From NCBI GenBank assembly GCA_032871835.1, contig CM065295.1:20718501-20782500 (forward strand): a stretch of DNA of 64,000 bases, given 5' to 3'. Under the pieces are notes generated by a model. The model did no database searches, was not told where the DNA came from, and was given only the letters and a program-made list of their open reading frames with translations. This DNA comes from Dipteronia dyeriana. Taxonomy: Eukaryota > Streptophyta > Magnoliopsida > Sapindales > Sapindaceae. Both the position numbers and the translations under genes were made by a program. Positions 20,142 to 32,002 of this stretch are shown here, piece by piece (position 1 is the stretch's first letter; each line of letters begins with the position of its first letter).

Positions 20142-22749
20142 TGTAGGAAAAAACGCGTCGGAAGCGAAAAAATATATTGGTATATTTTTTTTAAAAATCC
20201 TTTAATAGAAAGAACCTTAATTCTTGATTAATTAACATATAATAAAAACTAACATACCTTTTTATCGTGACGATTGAATTTGCGTTAAATTGAATTCGCA
20301 AGATCCTCCAATCTAATCATGAGCATGAATCACCTAGGAGTATGAGCTCACTTTCTTTGAATTGTATACCTGAGACGGAAAACAAACAAAACCTTTTTCA
20401 TTTGTTAGTTGCAATAATCCTCCCACAGAAAAACGAAGAACGTTTGGTCACTTGTGAATTCTCAATCTATTGATTTAAACTCGTGTGAAGCAGATTCGAT
20501 ATTGTACATAAAACCTTTTTTATGTAAAGGATACTAATGCACTTATCGAAAACAAAAATGTTCCCTCTTTTCTCTATGCTTGGCCAAATTCTTCACACTT
20601 TATTCTTATGAGTTGGCCAAATTTTCTATAGAGCAAAACCAAAAATTTCTCTCTCAAAATTCTAGGACTTGGCCGAATTCTCTCTCTAGAATACTAGGGT
20701 TGGCCGAATTGCATGATAGGTGTATATATAACCAAAATCCTCACACAAGGAGGATTCCTGTGTGGTAGCCGAAAATCCTCCCATAAGGAGGATTTGTGTG
20801 TTAGCCAAGAATCCTCCAACACAAAGGATTTGTTTTCCACCACAAATCCTATCAACTTTCGAAATTCTACCATATTCCAACTCATTATTGTATTATCCAA
20901 TAATAAATTATTGAATAAAAATTAATTGTGACTTTATCAAAACTTTATAATGTGACCAATTATCAATTAAAGTTTTGATAGATATCAAATACTTCCTAAT
21001 TTGACTAGATAAAAAAATCCTTTTATTTATCTACTTATCAAATAAAGTGTTTGATACTTATCATACTACCAACAATGGTATGACACTAGGAGACCTTCTT
21101 CTACTTAGAAAAAGATTTTGACTTTTAAATAAATAAATAAATAAATAAATGAATAAATGAATAAATAAATAAATAAATAAATGAATGAATAAATAAATAA
21201 ATAAATAAATAAATAAACAAATAAATAACTAAATAAATAAATAAATTCTATTTAATTAAATAATAAAATAAAATAATTTTTTAGGCCAATAATTTAAGCC
21301 TTGCCACCTAAGCCTATACCATGGGCTTGATATTATTTTTCCATTTTATTAAATCCATTGGACTTTAATTAAAAAATCCACATTGAACTAGACCCATTCT
21401 TACTAAAAAAGAAACAAGTCCACACATGTCTTAAATTAATACATTAATATAATTAAACAACCCATTTAACTAAAATGTGCAAATTATACTCTTAATGTAT
21501 TAATGGAATGCTAATCGAACCCCATTAGAGCCGCCCAAGAATTTCCACATCTTTGGCCACCCATTACAATTATTTAAAGAGTTACTGCGTGTCTTGATCA
21601 CACATGACCACACATCTCTAAAACTTTTGGATTCCAAAATCCAAAAATAATCCTAGATGGACCTAGAAATTGGTCCAGTAGAATATATCAAGTGATCCAT
21701 GCAAGTTCGTGTGGATTAGGGATCTTGGCGAGCTATCTAAATTGAAACTCCAATAGACATAACATAATCACAATCAACAAATGATTCACTTAGGTTCGAT
21801 CTATTGATTTTAGTTCATTCCACTAAGGAACTAAAATTAAACACTTAAATAAAGATAGAATAAGTTAGTATTCCTCATTCGTACCCTAGACAACCTTATT
21901 GGAGATAGTGTATCCTTGTGAAGAATACTAGTAATCGCCAAGAGCTCATAGACCGCCTATAGCTCTCATAGTTACCATATTTACTCATATGACCACATTT
22001 TGAACTTGGATATTTTGTCTTGTCTAGAAGCCATATTTCAATAGACATTATTGAAAACTTAACGTTAAGATTTAATATACAATATTTCAAAATATTTATA
22101 TGATGATATTCTACTCACATTTAATAAATGGAGCCATAATGTCCATATCTATAAATGAAGTCCTCTATCGATTAATAAATGAATACCATCAAATTATCGA
22201 TGATAGACTATGATATATAATCATACTCATTGATAGCTCAAATGATAACACTTGTAACCATAAGTTCATCATTTATCTCAGAATTGAGATAGACTCTAGC
22301 ATTTTCCTTAAGTGAAAACTTTTATCCATTGACGGTTCTAGATGAAATATTTCACAGTGATCCTATTCAATGCATCTAGTGCACTAGATTCTTTTGTCCA
22401 AATGCACCACACTTTGATGATTTTAGACTCATTATAACACAATTGATCCCACACAAATGCTAGCAAAAGAATCTACAACTTTAACAAGATAAATGCGCCC
22501 AACCTTTATCTTAAGTTGTGAATATTGTTCAAAACTAACTACATAATTGTGTATACCTCATACATATTCAGATATAGGAACAATTCTTCATTTCTCATAA
22601 TCTTTTGACCTTATGATTATTTACTTTTGACAATTATAACAATTAAACTATAAATGCTATAAGATTTGTTAAACTAGAAATCATTTTATTAATATGAAAA
22701 GATTGTCAAATACATTATTACACTCTTGCTATTGAGCATAATCCCAACA
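20142..22749 (-). mobile_element. Solo Copia-type LTR, 2608 bp, with TAGTG target duplication
   Basis: Read on the minus strand the element starts TGTTGGGATTATGCTC, a typical plant Copia LTR 5' end, and finishes TTTTTTCCTACA. It is flanked by TAGTG on both sides (20137-20141 and 22750-22754), a perfect 5-bp target duplication. No internal region, primer-binding site or polyprotein is present, so this is an LTR left by recombination between the two LTRs. It carries an (AAAT)n array at 21126-21245. Confidence 0.88.
21126..21245 (+). repeat. (AAAT)n / (AATG) microsatellite inside the solo LTR
   Basis: Roughly 30 units of aaat or aata with occasional aatg and aaac interruptions. It is visible directly and lies within the solo LTR. 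Confidence 0.95.
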
Positions 22750-23040
22750 TAGTGAATGACAGAATCCTCTCAACGTCTATTCCCATTAACATGTGGTGTG
22801 AATCAAGGAGTTTTAATTTTCCGTTTTGATTCATTTGATCTGAAAATTTAAGATATTTGGATTCTCGTAACGTCAAATCATGAATGACAGTTTTATGATT
22901 TGATTTTACCACATGATTTGACTCCTGATGACTTGTGGGCCTTCTTTTAGATCCATTTCTGATATGCTTTTATGAGGACCTTTATTCGCTCGTTAATGGG
23001 TTTGTATAATGGGCATATGGTCCATTTTTTGACCACTACA

Positions 23041-23312
23041 CCCAATTAATCATACTTTTTTTTGGGTTAGGTAAGTGATCCTCCTTTTGAGCCCTTCTTA
23101 TTTGAATTGATTTTTTTTTAAAAGCTTATTATTTGAATAATAATATTACTTTACTTAAATTTGATGTCCAAATCTGGTACATAAATAACGTGGAATCACT
23201 CTAATTCATTCATTTAAATTATATTATACTTGTATGATTTAAATTAATGGATTAGAGTGTTTCTACATCATTTGGACATCAGACTTGTGCAAAATAGTAT
23301 TACTCTTCTTTG
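23041..23312 (+). repeat. Right copy of the 190-bp duplication with a complete family A MITE
   Basis: The block repeats the sequence at 19466-19655 and then continues into an uninterrupted foldback element (about 23139-23312). That element runs from aataatattactttac, through an arm with attaatggattagagtg, to aaatagtattactctt. It shows what lay beyond position 19655 before the left copy was broken. Confidence 0.7.
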
Positions 23313-23640
23313 AAATGATGATTCTCTTGTATTGTAAGACTTGATTTGAATCCATTTATGGGAGATAAAGTAAAAACTAATAAGAAAAGATATGCAATTT
23401 TAGAATTTATGGATACCGACCATTGTCAAATGTGATTTGGTTAGAAGTTCATTTAGCTTAACAATATTTTATATTCGAGTTAAAGATTTTAAAATTGAAT
23501 CACGCTCATATTATTACATGACTTGACAACTCATTTATTACATTACTTTGATTGATTTCTTGAGATCATTTATTGGATAGTATAAATAAGTATTTTTGTA
23601 CTTTATCTTTGTTAGTCACGAATTATTAATTTAAATGATA
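23313..23640. other. Short spacer with no recognisable gene
   Basis: AT-rich sequence between the MITE-bearing block and the L1 fragment. I see nothing specific in it. Confidence 0.4.
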
Positions 23641-24780
23641 TGGGTCCGATGAAAGCACCGGGGATTGACAGACTTCCAACTCTGTTTTATCATAAATATT
23701 AGGGAACAGTAGGGCCTAGTGTGACATCGGCTTGTCTCAAGTGTCTGAATGAGGGGGTTGCTATGAATGCGATGAATGAAACGATAATTACTTTAATTCC
23801 AAAAGTCAAGGATGCAGTGCAGATCATGGATTTTAGGCCCATCAGTCTATGCAATGTCTTGTATAAGATTATTGCGAAGACTTTGGCTAACAGATTTCAT
23901 ATATCATTTGGTGATGTAATTTCTGAAAAACAAAATGCTTTCATTCCTGACTGTTCTATCATAGATAATGCAGTTGTGGGATTTGAGTATATGCATGCAT
24001 TAAAAATGAAAAAAAAGATGTGATGGTTCTATGACTATCAAAATAGACATTTTGAAAGCTTATGACTGCGTACAGTGGGGTTTCATTGAGCAGATGATGA
24101 GAAAGATAGGTTTTTCGGTGAATTAGGTGAGTCGGATTATAAGGTGTGTAACTTCTGTTTCCTACTCATTTATGGTTAATGGAGAGCTTTGTGGTAGCTT
24201 GACTCCTTCGAGAGGGCTCCGTTAGGGAGATCCATTATCTCTGTACTTGTTCCTGATATGTGTGGATGGGTTATCGAACTTGACTATGAAGACTTATGAT
24301 GTGAGTTCAGTTTCGGGATTCAAGTACAGCAAATTTGGGCCAACCATCACACATTTGTGTTTACAGATGATAATTTACTATTTTCTAAAGTGACAAGTAT
24401 AGATTGTATCGCGATACGTAGGTGTAGGATGTTTATGCAAAAGCATCAAGGCATGTCGTTAATTTTGTGAAGTTGGCTATTTGTGCGAGCCCGTCGGTAG
24501 GGGGTGTGGAGTGTGAAAGACTGACTGCTATTTTGGGGTTCAGTGTGGTGGATTGCCACGGTAGGTATCTTGGGCTTCCTTGCTACATTAGGAGGAAAAA
24601 GAGTGACCTATTTAATGACATTGTAAATCGGGTGTGTGAGAAGATAAAATGGTGGAAAGGTAAATTGTTATCCACAGGAGGTAAAGAGATTATAACCAAC
24701 GTATACAATGAGTTTATTTCAGCTTCCGCCATCTCTTACCTAGGAAATCGAAAGAATGTTATCTTTATTTTGGTAGGGTA
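23641..24780 (+). pseudogene. L1-type LINE reverse transcriptase fragment
   Basis: The frame reads KAPGIDRLPTLFYHKY, then NETIITLIPKVKDAVQIMDF with RPISLCNVLYKIIAKTLANR, which are hallmark blocks of plant non-LTR reverse transcriptases. Further on come TPSRGLR*GDPLS and a degenerate catalytic box read as FTDDN in place of FADD. A GGKEII block of the thumb region is at about 24680. Stops interrupt it after 24019, 24123, 24223 and 24467. Endonuclease, 5' region and 3' end are all missing, so this is an internal fragment. It is abutted on the right by a hAT fragment. Confidence 0.85.
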
Positions 24781-24784
24781 GTAA

Positions 24785-25041
24785 CTAGGGATTCACATTA
24801 ATCCCCGTGGCCCCAAATCCCCGCACCCCCATCCCCATTTGAGGATATTTTTTTGGGAAAAAATGGGGAAATGAGGGCGGGGGGGATGGGGATGAAAATC
24901 ATCCCCAAATTAAAATGGGGATGAGGGGACCCCTCCCCATCTCTATTTCCCTATTTCTCCCAAAATTAAATTGAAATGGGGATGGGGATGGAGATCCCCA
25001 ATTCCCTATTTCTCCCAAATATATATAAATATAATTATAAT

Positions 25042-25080
<39 letters not shown>

Positions 25081-26440
25081 TTATTCTTTCAAACCTTACG
25101 TATATAAATAATCTTTTTACCTTTAAAACCTAAAACCTAATTAGTCTCATACTCTCACTCTCTCAAGTCTGAACATCATCGACCATAGACGAGTAGACGA
25201 CCACTCCTTCACTGGCTGCTTCTCCGTTCGACGACCATTCATTCTCCGACAAGACCAGTTACTTCTCCGTTCCGACCACTCCTTCTTCGACGACACCAGT
25301 TATTGTTTCTCTCTACATCAGCTTTAGTTCAGATCTTCACCAATTGCTGCTCCGTTCGATAACCATTTCTTCATCGACGAGACCAGCTGCTACTTTTCTC
25401 CGGTATCCACATCATGTCTCAAAGCAAACAAAAACAAAAACAAGGTAGAGATTTCATTTTTTATTTTTTAATTTGTTCGTTTGATTTCATTTAAGGGTCT
25501 GATATTTAAAAACTATCAACTAATTCAATCATGGATTTTTAATTTTAATTTAGTAGGGTTATATAAATTAATCTTAAATATAAAATCCAACATCTGAATT
25601 CAAACTTGACAACATTCTTACATTCTTTATTGTTCTCTATTGTTTGTTACCTGCTTACCTTATCTGTTTCTGTTTTATTTTATTTTTCAGTTTATTCTCA
25701 GCCAGAAGTGAACTCAAATAACGTGGATCATATGGTTAATTTTGAAGAAAGCAGCGGTCAAATTCGTTCTGATGACCAGGTAACTGAACAAAAACGAAAG
25801 TTTAGGTCTACTGTTTGGGAACATTATGATTTTGGTAGTGTAAATGGTAAGGAAAAGACTATTTACAGGTATTAAAAACATGCATATGTTGTTAGGTTGG
25901 ATACAAAGTGTTTAATTGACCATCAAAAAACATGTAAGATGAGGTTTGGGCAAAGATCAATAGAGGTATATCAGAACCAAAGTCTTTTGTCAGGAAAAAG
26001 GGCAATAGAGAATAGTGGGAGTTCTTGTCTTACCTCAACACTTTGATTATGAAGTATCTGGGATTGAGTTGTCTAGGATGATCTTGATGCATGACTATCC
26101 TCTTAAAATGGTTGAGCATTAGGGGTTTAGAGATTATACTAGATCACTGCAGCCATTATTTAAGCCCATAAGTAGGAATACTGCTAGAAGGGATATTATG
26201 AATATGTATGAGATAGAGAGGGCAAATTTATCGACTATGTTGGGGAAGATTCCTGGTATGATTGCTATTACTTCTGATATGTGGACAACTAGCAATCAAA
26301 AGAAGGGTTACATGACCGTCATGTCACACTTCATTGATAGTTCATGGCAACTACAGAGTAGGCGTTTGAGGCAATCAAACTTGTGGCTAGTTAAGTCTTT
26401 ATATATTGCATTTAGACATTATTGCTTATGCCTCATTGAT
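24785..26440 (+). pseudogene. hAT transposase fragment (BED zinc finger, RICESLEEPER-like)
   Basis: The left 200 bp is an unusual G/C-run sequence (ccccatccccatttgagg and its complements), like subterminal repeats of plant hAT elements. A frame at 25690-25875 reads RKFRSTVWEHYDFGSVNGKE, the start of a BED-type finger. After stops, 26030-26365 reads LSRMILMHDYPLKMVEH and GMIAITSDMWTTSNQKKGYM, both conserved in RICESLEEPER-type hAT transposases. The C-terminal dimerisation region is absent. The frame is broken in several places, and the element is cut off near 26400. Confidence 0.8.
25043..25076 (+). repeat. (AT)n microsatellite
   Basis: A run of alternating AT of about 17 units lies within the hAT fragment. 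Confidence 0.9.
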
Positions 26441-26459
26441 TGCATTTATTGATTGCAAA

Positions 26460-27240
26460 AATGCTCTTGATTGTTTGTTGTTGACAACTTGTGTTGGTTA
26501 GACTTTTATTGACAATTAGGTTGTTAGATTTTAACTACACATCTAATTAAGTCCTTTGTATGAGCATGTAGGCATTGTTTGATAACTAGGATGTTTAATT
26601 TCATTATCTACATCTAGTTAAGCATTTTGTGTTTGGTCTTACACATAATTGGATTTGAGCATAGTGTCATATATACACTTAGACCATATACTTTTCATTG
26701 AGTCAAAGTCTTGTGGCTCCGGTGTGAAGTTGTACAAGCAAGAGAAGCCTTGCAACCAAGGGTGGGTTGGCAAGCAATTGGTCGGTTATCCACTGTAAAA
26801 GGCCCGAGGGGTAGAGTAGGAGGTGCTCATGCCAAGAGTAATGGATCAAGGGATATCACTAGGGACTGAACCAAGAGTGTTGAGTGGTAGTGGCCATAGC
26901 CTGAGGTTGTCGAGAGTGAGAGTCCGAGTATCACTTGAGGGTGTAACATTTTACTCATATAGTGGATTTCTGCAATCGAGTGTGGCGCACTTAACAACCC
27001 GTGGTTTTTCCAATTTGGAGGGTTTCCACGTATACAACTTGTGTTGTTTATATGTTCACATTTTACATTTGATGTTTTATGTTTGTTTTATTGGGTGAAT
27101 TTTGAATATTGACTAATCAAGAAAAAATGGTAATTGACTTGATTAAAACCTATTCACCCCCTCCCCCCTCCCCCTCCCCCTCCCCCTCCCCCTATTTCCC
27201 TCTCTAGGTTTAGACACACACGTTTTCTAGGGAACTTTCA
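26460..27240 (+). mobile_element. Probable 5' LTR of a SIRE-like Copia unit (left end unclear)
   Basis: The stretch ends ...gggaactttca at 27240, immediately followed by attggtatcagag, the standard Copia primer-binding site for initiator tRNA-Met. Upstream lie sequences of a U5-like kind (agtggatttctgc, ccgtggtttttcc, gtttccacgtata). A C-rich tract ccccct(n) at 27156-27193 lies just before the end. The 5' end could not be placed, because no second LTR copy is present for comparison. Confidence 0.55.
27156..27193 (+). repeat. (CCCCTC)n low-complexity tract
   Basis: About six units of ccccctc or cccctcc occur near the 3' end of the probable LTR. Confidence 0.9.
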
Positions 27241-27241
27241 A

Positions 27242-27253
27242 TTGGTATCAGAG
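27242..27253 (+). other. Primer-binding site (tggtatcagag type)
   Basis: The bases ttggtatcagagg directly follow the LTR end. They match the 3' end of plant initiator tRNA-Met as used by Copia elements. The last base differs from the usual ...gagc. Confidence 0.75.
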
Positions 27254-27360
27254 GGGGTTCCAATACATACTTAGGTGATCTAGGCTCTTGTATGCGTGTC
27301 TTGCATTTGTTTGCATTTGATTGTTGCATTCATTTGCATTCATGTCATTCATTGAACACC

Positions 27361-28728
27361 ATGAGTGGCATTAAGATGCTAGAGGGATATTTGACCTCCA
27401 AAATTAAGAGGGAGGAATATGACTCCGATGAGGAGATAATCTTGTGGTTGAGAGATTTAGGAGATTCACAAAATCTCCCAAGAAGAGTATGACCTCCAAT
27501 GTGAAAGAGGAGAAAATGATAAACTCCAAAGTGAAGGAGGTAAACAAGAAGACCTTGCTCAAGAATAGTGAAGAGCATGTGCTTAACTTCACGGTCTTGG
27601 GTGCGTCCTATGTGGAAGATTTTGGTGTGGTAACAAGTGACCAAGGTAAAGGTCTTGATGAGGGAATTGACTCAATTGAGGAATGTCAAGTGACCCTTCT
27701 CAAAGTTTTGAAGCAAAATGAAGAGCTCTCCAATGAGAATGTGGAAGTTTTCATCGGAGGAAAAGATCCGTACCCTTGAAGATAGCAAGCAAAATAGTCA
27801 AAACCAACTTCATCGGTACAAAGAGATCATGGAAGACCAAATGGAAGACATCTCCATTCTAGTCTCCAAATTGAAGACCATGGAATAAGTGACCTCCATT
27901 AATGACTCCTTGATGATGGACAAGATTGATGCGTCCAAGTATGAGAAGGATATTGAAGATTGCCACCAAAGGATAAAGGCAATGAAGGATGAACTTGCCA
28001 ACAAAGAGAACTCCTTGAAGATTGTCAAGGAAAGAGAGATGAGGTGCCTTGAAGAATTAAAGAAGGCCAAGGTCAAACAACCTCAAGCTCAAGGCAAGAG
28101 CAAAGCTTCATCCAAAAAATTCTCAACTCAAGGAAAGTCCACACAAGCCTTTGCAACTCAATCAAAGCCTAGGCAATCCAAGAAAGAAGGACAATCCCTT
28201 GAGAAGTCTATCACCTCCTCCAACAAGCCAACTATGAGGAAAAAAGGTGAGCATAAGAAGCATGACCAACCAAAGAGGCAAGTTCAACCGACTCAACCAC
28301 CTCAAGCTATACCATAAAGGTGCCACCAATCGACTCAAGCTCCAAGGAGATGTAAACCGATGCACTATCAAAGACAACCTCATCAACATGGCGATGCCCG
28401 GATGAGATCACAATACAATGGTATGAATTCTTTCTTTGTACCTACTTGTCATTTTTGTGGTATGATTGGTCACTTAAGACCAAATTGCTTTAATTACATT
28501 AAGAGGTGTAGATTAGAGAGCATGAAAGAAAAACGGTTAAAAAAGAGGAAAAGTTTTCATGAACCTGGGGATTCTAGAAAATTGTTTATAACCACTAAAA
28601 ATGAAAAAATGGAACCTAGGTGGGTTAGAAAGAATGAACCCGCTTGCCTTAGTGCCCATGAGACACCCGTAGACTCAACTAGATCCAATGGACTTGGTAG
28701 GTCTATAGGGGTTCATGCCTCAAATTGA
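27361..28728 (+). pseudogene. SIRE-like Copia gag remnant with CCHC zinc knuckle
   Basis: A broken reading frame starts MSGIKMLEGYLTSKIK and passes through frameshifts near 27450, 27770 and 27880. It contains a Lys/Glu-rich coiled-coil stretch (27889-28060) and a basic Gln/Ser/Lys-rich linker. It ends with a CX2CX4HX4C knuckle, CHFCGMIGHLRPNC (about 28450-28491), followed by a basic region. The knuckle with RPNC is characteristic of SIRE/Tnt1-type Gag. The main Gag domain (UBN2/DUF4219) is not evident, and no protease, integrase or reverse transcriptase follows, so the unit lacks pol. Confidence 0.75.
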
Positions 28729-29826
28729 CTTGGTTGGATTTGACCCTATTTGGGGAGCTCAAGCAAAGAGAGCGAACTTGCATGATTTTCTATAAGTAAA
28801 AAGTTGATTAATTTTATGCTCTTTTATTAATTGCTTGAGATTCTTGGTTACACATGCTTATATGTTTTTTTTAATAAGTGTGCAACATTGCTTTATTTGC
28901 AATCCATGTCATATTTATGTTCAAACATGAATTTTTGGACTAGGAGATTTAATTGGGAAAGTATATTTGAATGACCTATAATTTATCTTCATGACATGTG
29001 AACTTGCTTTTAATGACACGCTTTACATTGATATGCATGAATTGAGTTTGATTGCTTTAATGCAAATGTGTGTGGGTGCAAATGAGAAGACTAATCAATA
29101 AGGATCTTGTATCCATGCAATTAATAAAGATTTTATATCCAAATTAGTCTTCTCTCTTTTCTTAATGGCGAAACAAGACTACTATCATACAGATAATTAT
29201 CCAAAAAAATAAAAAAGGGTGAAATAGTGCTCATGTCTTGATTTGTCTTTAAGGATTGATATAGTTGCTTTATTTTCAAATTTTTGGAAACTATATCTTG
29301 TTTGCTTATGACAAAAGGGTACAAATTGGTTTGAATTCTTTTGGAAACCCTTTTGATGTTTGCTTTGCCAAATACCATTTGTTTTGGATTTAAATGCAAC
29401 ATGTCTTGCTTGCAAAGCATCCTTGTCACACATTTTTCTTAAAATAAAACTCCTTGAATCTCTCTCAATTATTTAAGTTGCATAAAGTTTGTGTATATGA
29501 TTAAGCAATGTTTTTGTGCGAATAGCTCTTTTTGCTAAAGCAACCCGATAAGGGGAGCTCCTTTGCCTATCTGATGACAAAAAGAGGGAGAAGTTTTAAG
29601 AAATATAGGGGGATCATTGGTTATGCTTTGGGGAGAGATTATGAGAGAGTAACCCATTTAGGGGGAGCATTGCACATGTATTTTTTTCATATTAATTTAT
29701 TGTGTGCAATTGCTTTTGATTTGTTCACCTCACATGCACTTGTTCTTGGAAAGTATTTCTTGCTATTTTGTGTAGGTACAATGCTAATTCTACAAAGAGA
29801 TTAAGAGACGTGTCATTTTGCTAAAG
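28729..29826 (+). other. Noncoding tail of the SIRE-like unit
   Basis: No protein is encoded. Purine-rich stretches such as gatgacaaaaagagggagaag (29571-29591) and atttagggggagca (about 29656) resemble sequence found near the 3' end of SIRE-type elements just before the LTR. No matching 3' LTR follows; instead the truncated LTR of another Copia element begins near 29827. Confidence 0.45.
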
Positions 29827-31164
29827 TATCTCGAACTCTGTATATGAGTGTCATATACGGATGGATACAGTAAGAGACGTGCAATCTAAAGAGTCCATAG
29901 ATAGCAAATAAAACTGGGTACTTTGTTTATGGTTAATCTATAGTTGCGGTCCATTCCGTAATGTACAGTGATTCTATCCTGAATCATTCATATGAGATAT
30001 GGGAATGGAGGCACCTTGTATGATGTGATCATATAGGAGTAGGCCATGATCTATATGAATCTCACACCAAGATCCGTTTACCGATGAGATTCATATATAT
30101 CAACTAATGATGGCTATATGTGGGTGATCTTAAACCTGAGTGTCTTATCGACTCCTTCAGGTTAGATCGTGGTCTTTGATATACCATGGGTGAGGTCAGA
30201 TGCATTTCCTGATCAATATACTCAGTATGTAGGGATTGCGGTTTGACTTGTGGCTGAGAAGGTTTGTATACAATAATGGAATCCACTCCTTCTTGTGAGA
30301 AGTATATGGTAGTTCCCTTAAGGGTTGATTAAGGGCTTGGACAATATGAACGTTCTCCTAGTGAAGAAATAGGATTTATTATCCATTAGAGAATCAATGG
30401 TACTTAAAGGATATATGTAATTAGAGGGATATAACGGATATTATAACCAAACTCTAATTACGAACTATTGCGGAGGATCACACCATATGTAATAGCTATA
30501 TCGATGGACACCGAGTTGTATCGGTCTATGTAAAAACGTCTACAGTTGAGAGAGTACAGCTTCGGGTTTTTTGTGGAATAACACCGAAGTTAATAATCAA
30601 GGAATATTAATTAAAGAGTTTAATTAATGATTCCGATAATTATTGGAGCTCAAAATACTGTGGGTCCATTAGGTCCCCTTGCTAGCCCGATTGATTTAGG
30701 TAACAAGGGTCTTAGTTAATTAATTGGATTGTCCAATTAATTGTGTTACAAAAGTGACACGTATATATTCGAAAATTAATTGAATAATGAGATTATTTAA
30801 TTAATGAATGTTAATAGCTAAATTAATTAAATAATTATATTATTTAATTATATTGATAATTATGAATTATTAATTAACTATTAATTGGAGGATGTTAGTT
30901 GATCTATGAATTAGATAAAGATAAAATAATATGATTATTTTATTTTTACTAAATCATTTATCTAAGTATTTGAATTTAAGTTTAAATTTAAAATACTTAT
31001 TATCACTTTTAATATATTAGATATATTTGAAAAATATAATTAAAAGATATATATCAATTAATAATACAAGAGATTGCATTGGATGCAAATTGGTGTGTAA
31101 ACATGAAACAATAGTCAAAAGAAGAATTTGCATAGGATGCAAATACTTGATACATGCACATAAG

Positions 31165-31258
<94 letters not shown>

Positions 31259-31988
31259 TAAAAACAAGCAGTGGCGTGATAGAGTTATATTTGTCATATA
31301 ACAAGCAATGGCGTGATAGAGTTATATTGGTTATAAAATAACCAAAGGCGTTATATATAAAGATATATAAAAAGTAGAAAAAATGGGGATGATATAACAG
31401 GTAGAGATACACGTTATTTGATATAAAAAAAATACAAAAAGTGGTTTTTGATCTGGGAAGTGAAATTGCTTAAGATGCAATTGCTATGTGCATAAGAAAG
31501 AAATATTATCAACGCGTACAATATAGATGTCAGTGTATGTGTGCGTCTGAAAATATCAAAGCAAGTGTGTACTGTGCAAGTGTTGCATATTGAATGAGAA
31601 GAAAGAGTTTCTTCAAGACTATTCTCTACATCCTCTATTCAAGTTCCTGAGATCGTGACGTGTCCACACGCAGTTACCAGTTCTGGGAGATAGCGAGGAA
31701 GATCAAATGGTTCAGACATGAGCACATCGTAAAGTGAAAGAGTTTCCAAACGTTGGTAAGATCGGTTCAGATAGGAGAATATCAAAAAGTGAAGGAGCCT
31801 CTAAACGTTGGTAAGATTTTCTTCTTCTGATTATGTCGATTTCAATTTCCTGTGATTACATATTGTATGTATTAGTTTTGAAAAATAATTACGATCCCAA
31901 GTTCACTGGTCATAGATACAGATTATGATCTGTATTAAACATTTTAAAACCTAGTTTCGCTGCGTAACCGGTGAATGGGGTTCCAACA
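29827..31988 (+). mobile_element. 5' LTR of Copia element, truncated at its 5' end
   Basis: The sequence from ctcgaactctgtatatgag to the terminal ggggttccaaca matches the right-hand LTR (37316-39420) almost throughout. The first roughly 137 bp of that LTR (from its TGTTGGGG start) are absent, so the 5' end was deleted or replaced. It carries a long (AT)n(GT)n array that is nearly absent from its partner. The end is fixed by the adjacent primer-binding site. Confidence 0.9.
31167..31258 (+). repeat. (AT)n(GT)n compound microsatellite in the 5' LTR
   Basis: About 24 AT units (31167-31214) are followed by about 22 GT units (31215-31257). The corresponding site in the 3' LTR (about 38672-38688) holds only taatatatatatgtgataa. 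Confidence 0.95.
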
Positions 31989-31989
31989 A

Positions 31990-32002
31990 TTGGTATCAGA
32001 GC
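31990..32002 (+). other. Primer-binding site of the Copia element
   Basis: ttggtatcagagc follows one base after the 5' LTR end and matches the 3' end of plant initiator tRNA-Met, the usual Copia primer. Confidence 0.9.

Larger units (their letters stand above)
19652..23040 (-). mobile_element. Possible older solo LTR (about 776 bp) split by a later solo LTR
   Basis: Apart from the nested element at 20142-22749, this unit begins tgtatggtcgagcc and ends tttttgaccactaca, so its ends are TG..CA with an imperfect 9-10 bp inverted repeat. Read on the minus strand it has a TATA-like stretch (tatatacgagtc) in a promoter-like position. No flanking target duplication was found and no primer-binding site follows, so LTR identity is a suggestion only. 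Stretches 19657-20141 and 22755-23024 have no coding potential that I can recognise. Confidence 0.4.

Noticed and set aside
20580..20925. Short frames on both strands with an AAGGAGGAT-like repeated motif
   Set aside because: They lie inside the solo LTR; the repeated aatcctccnnnaaggaggat pattern is an LTR feature and not coding.
31017..31412. A 131-residue minus-strand frame with His-Thr and Ile-Tyr repeats
   Set aside because: It is the translation of the (AT)n(GT)n microsatellite in the Copia LTR.
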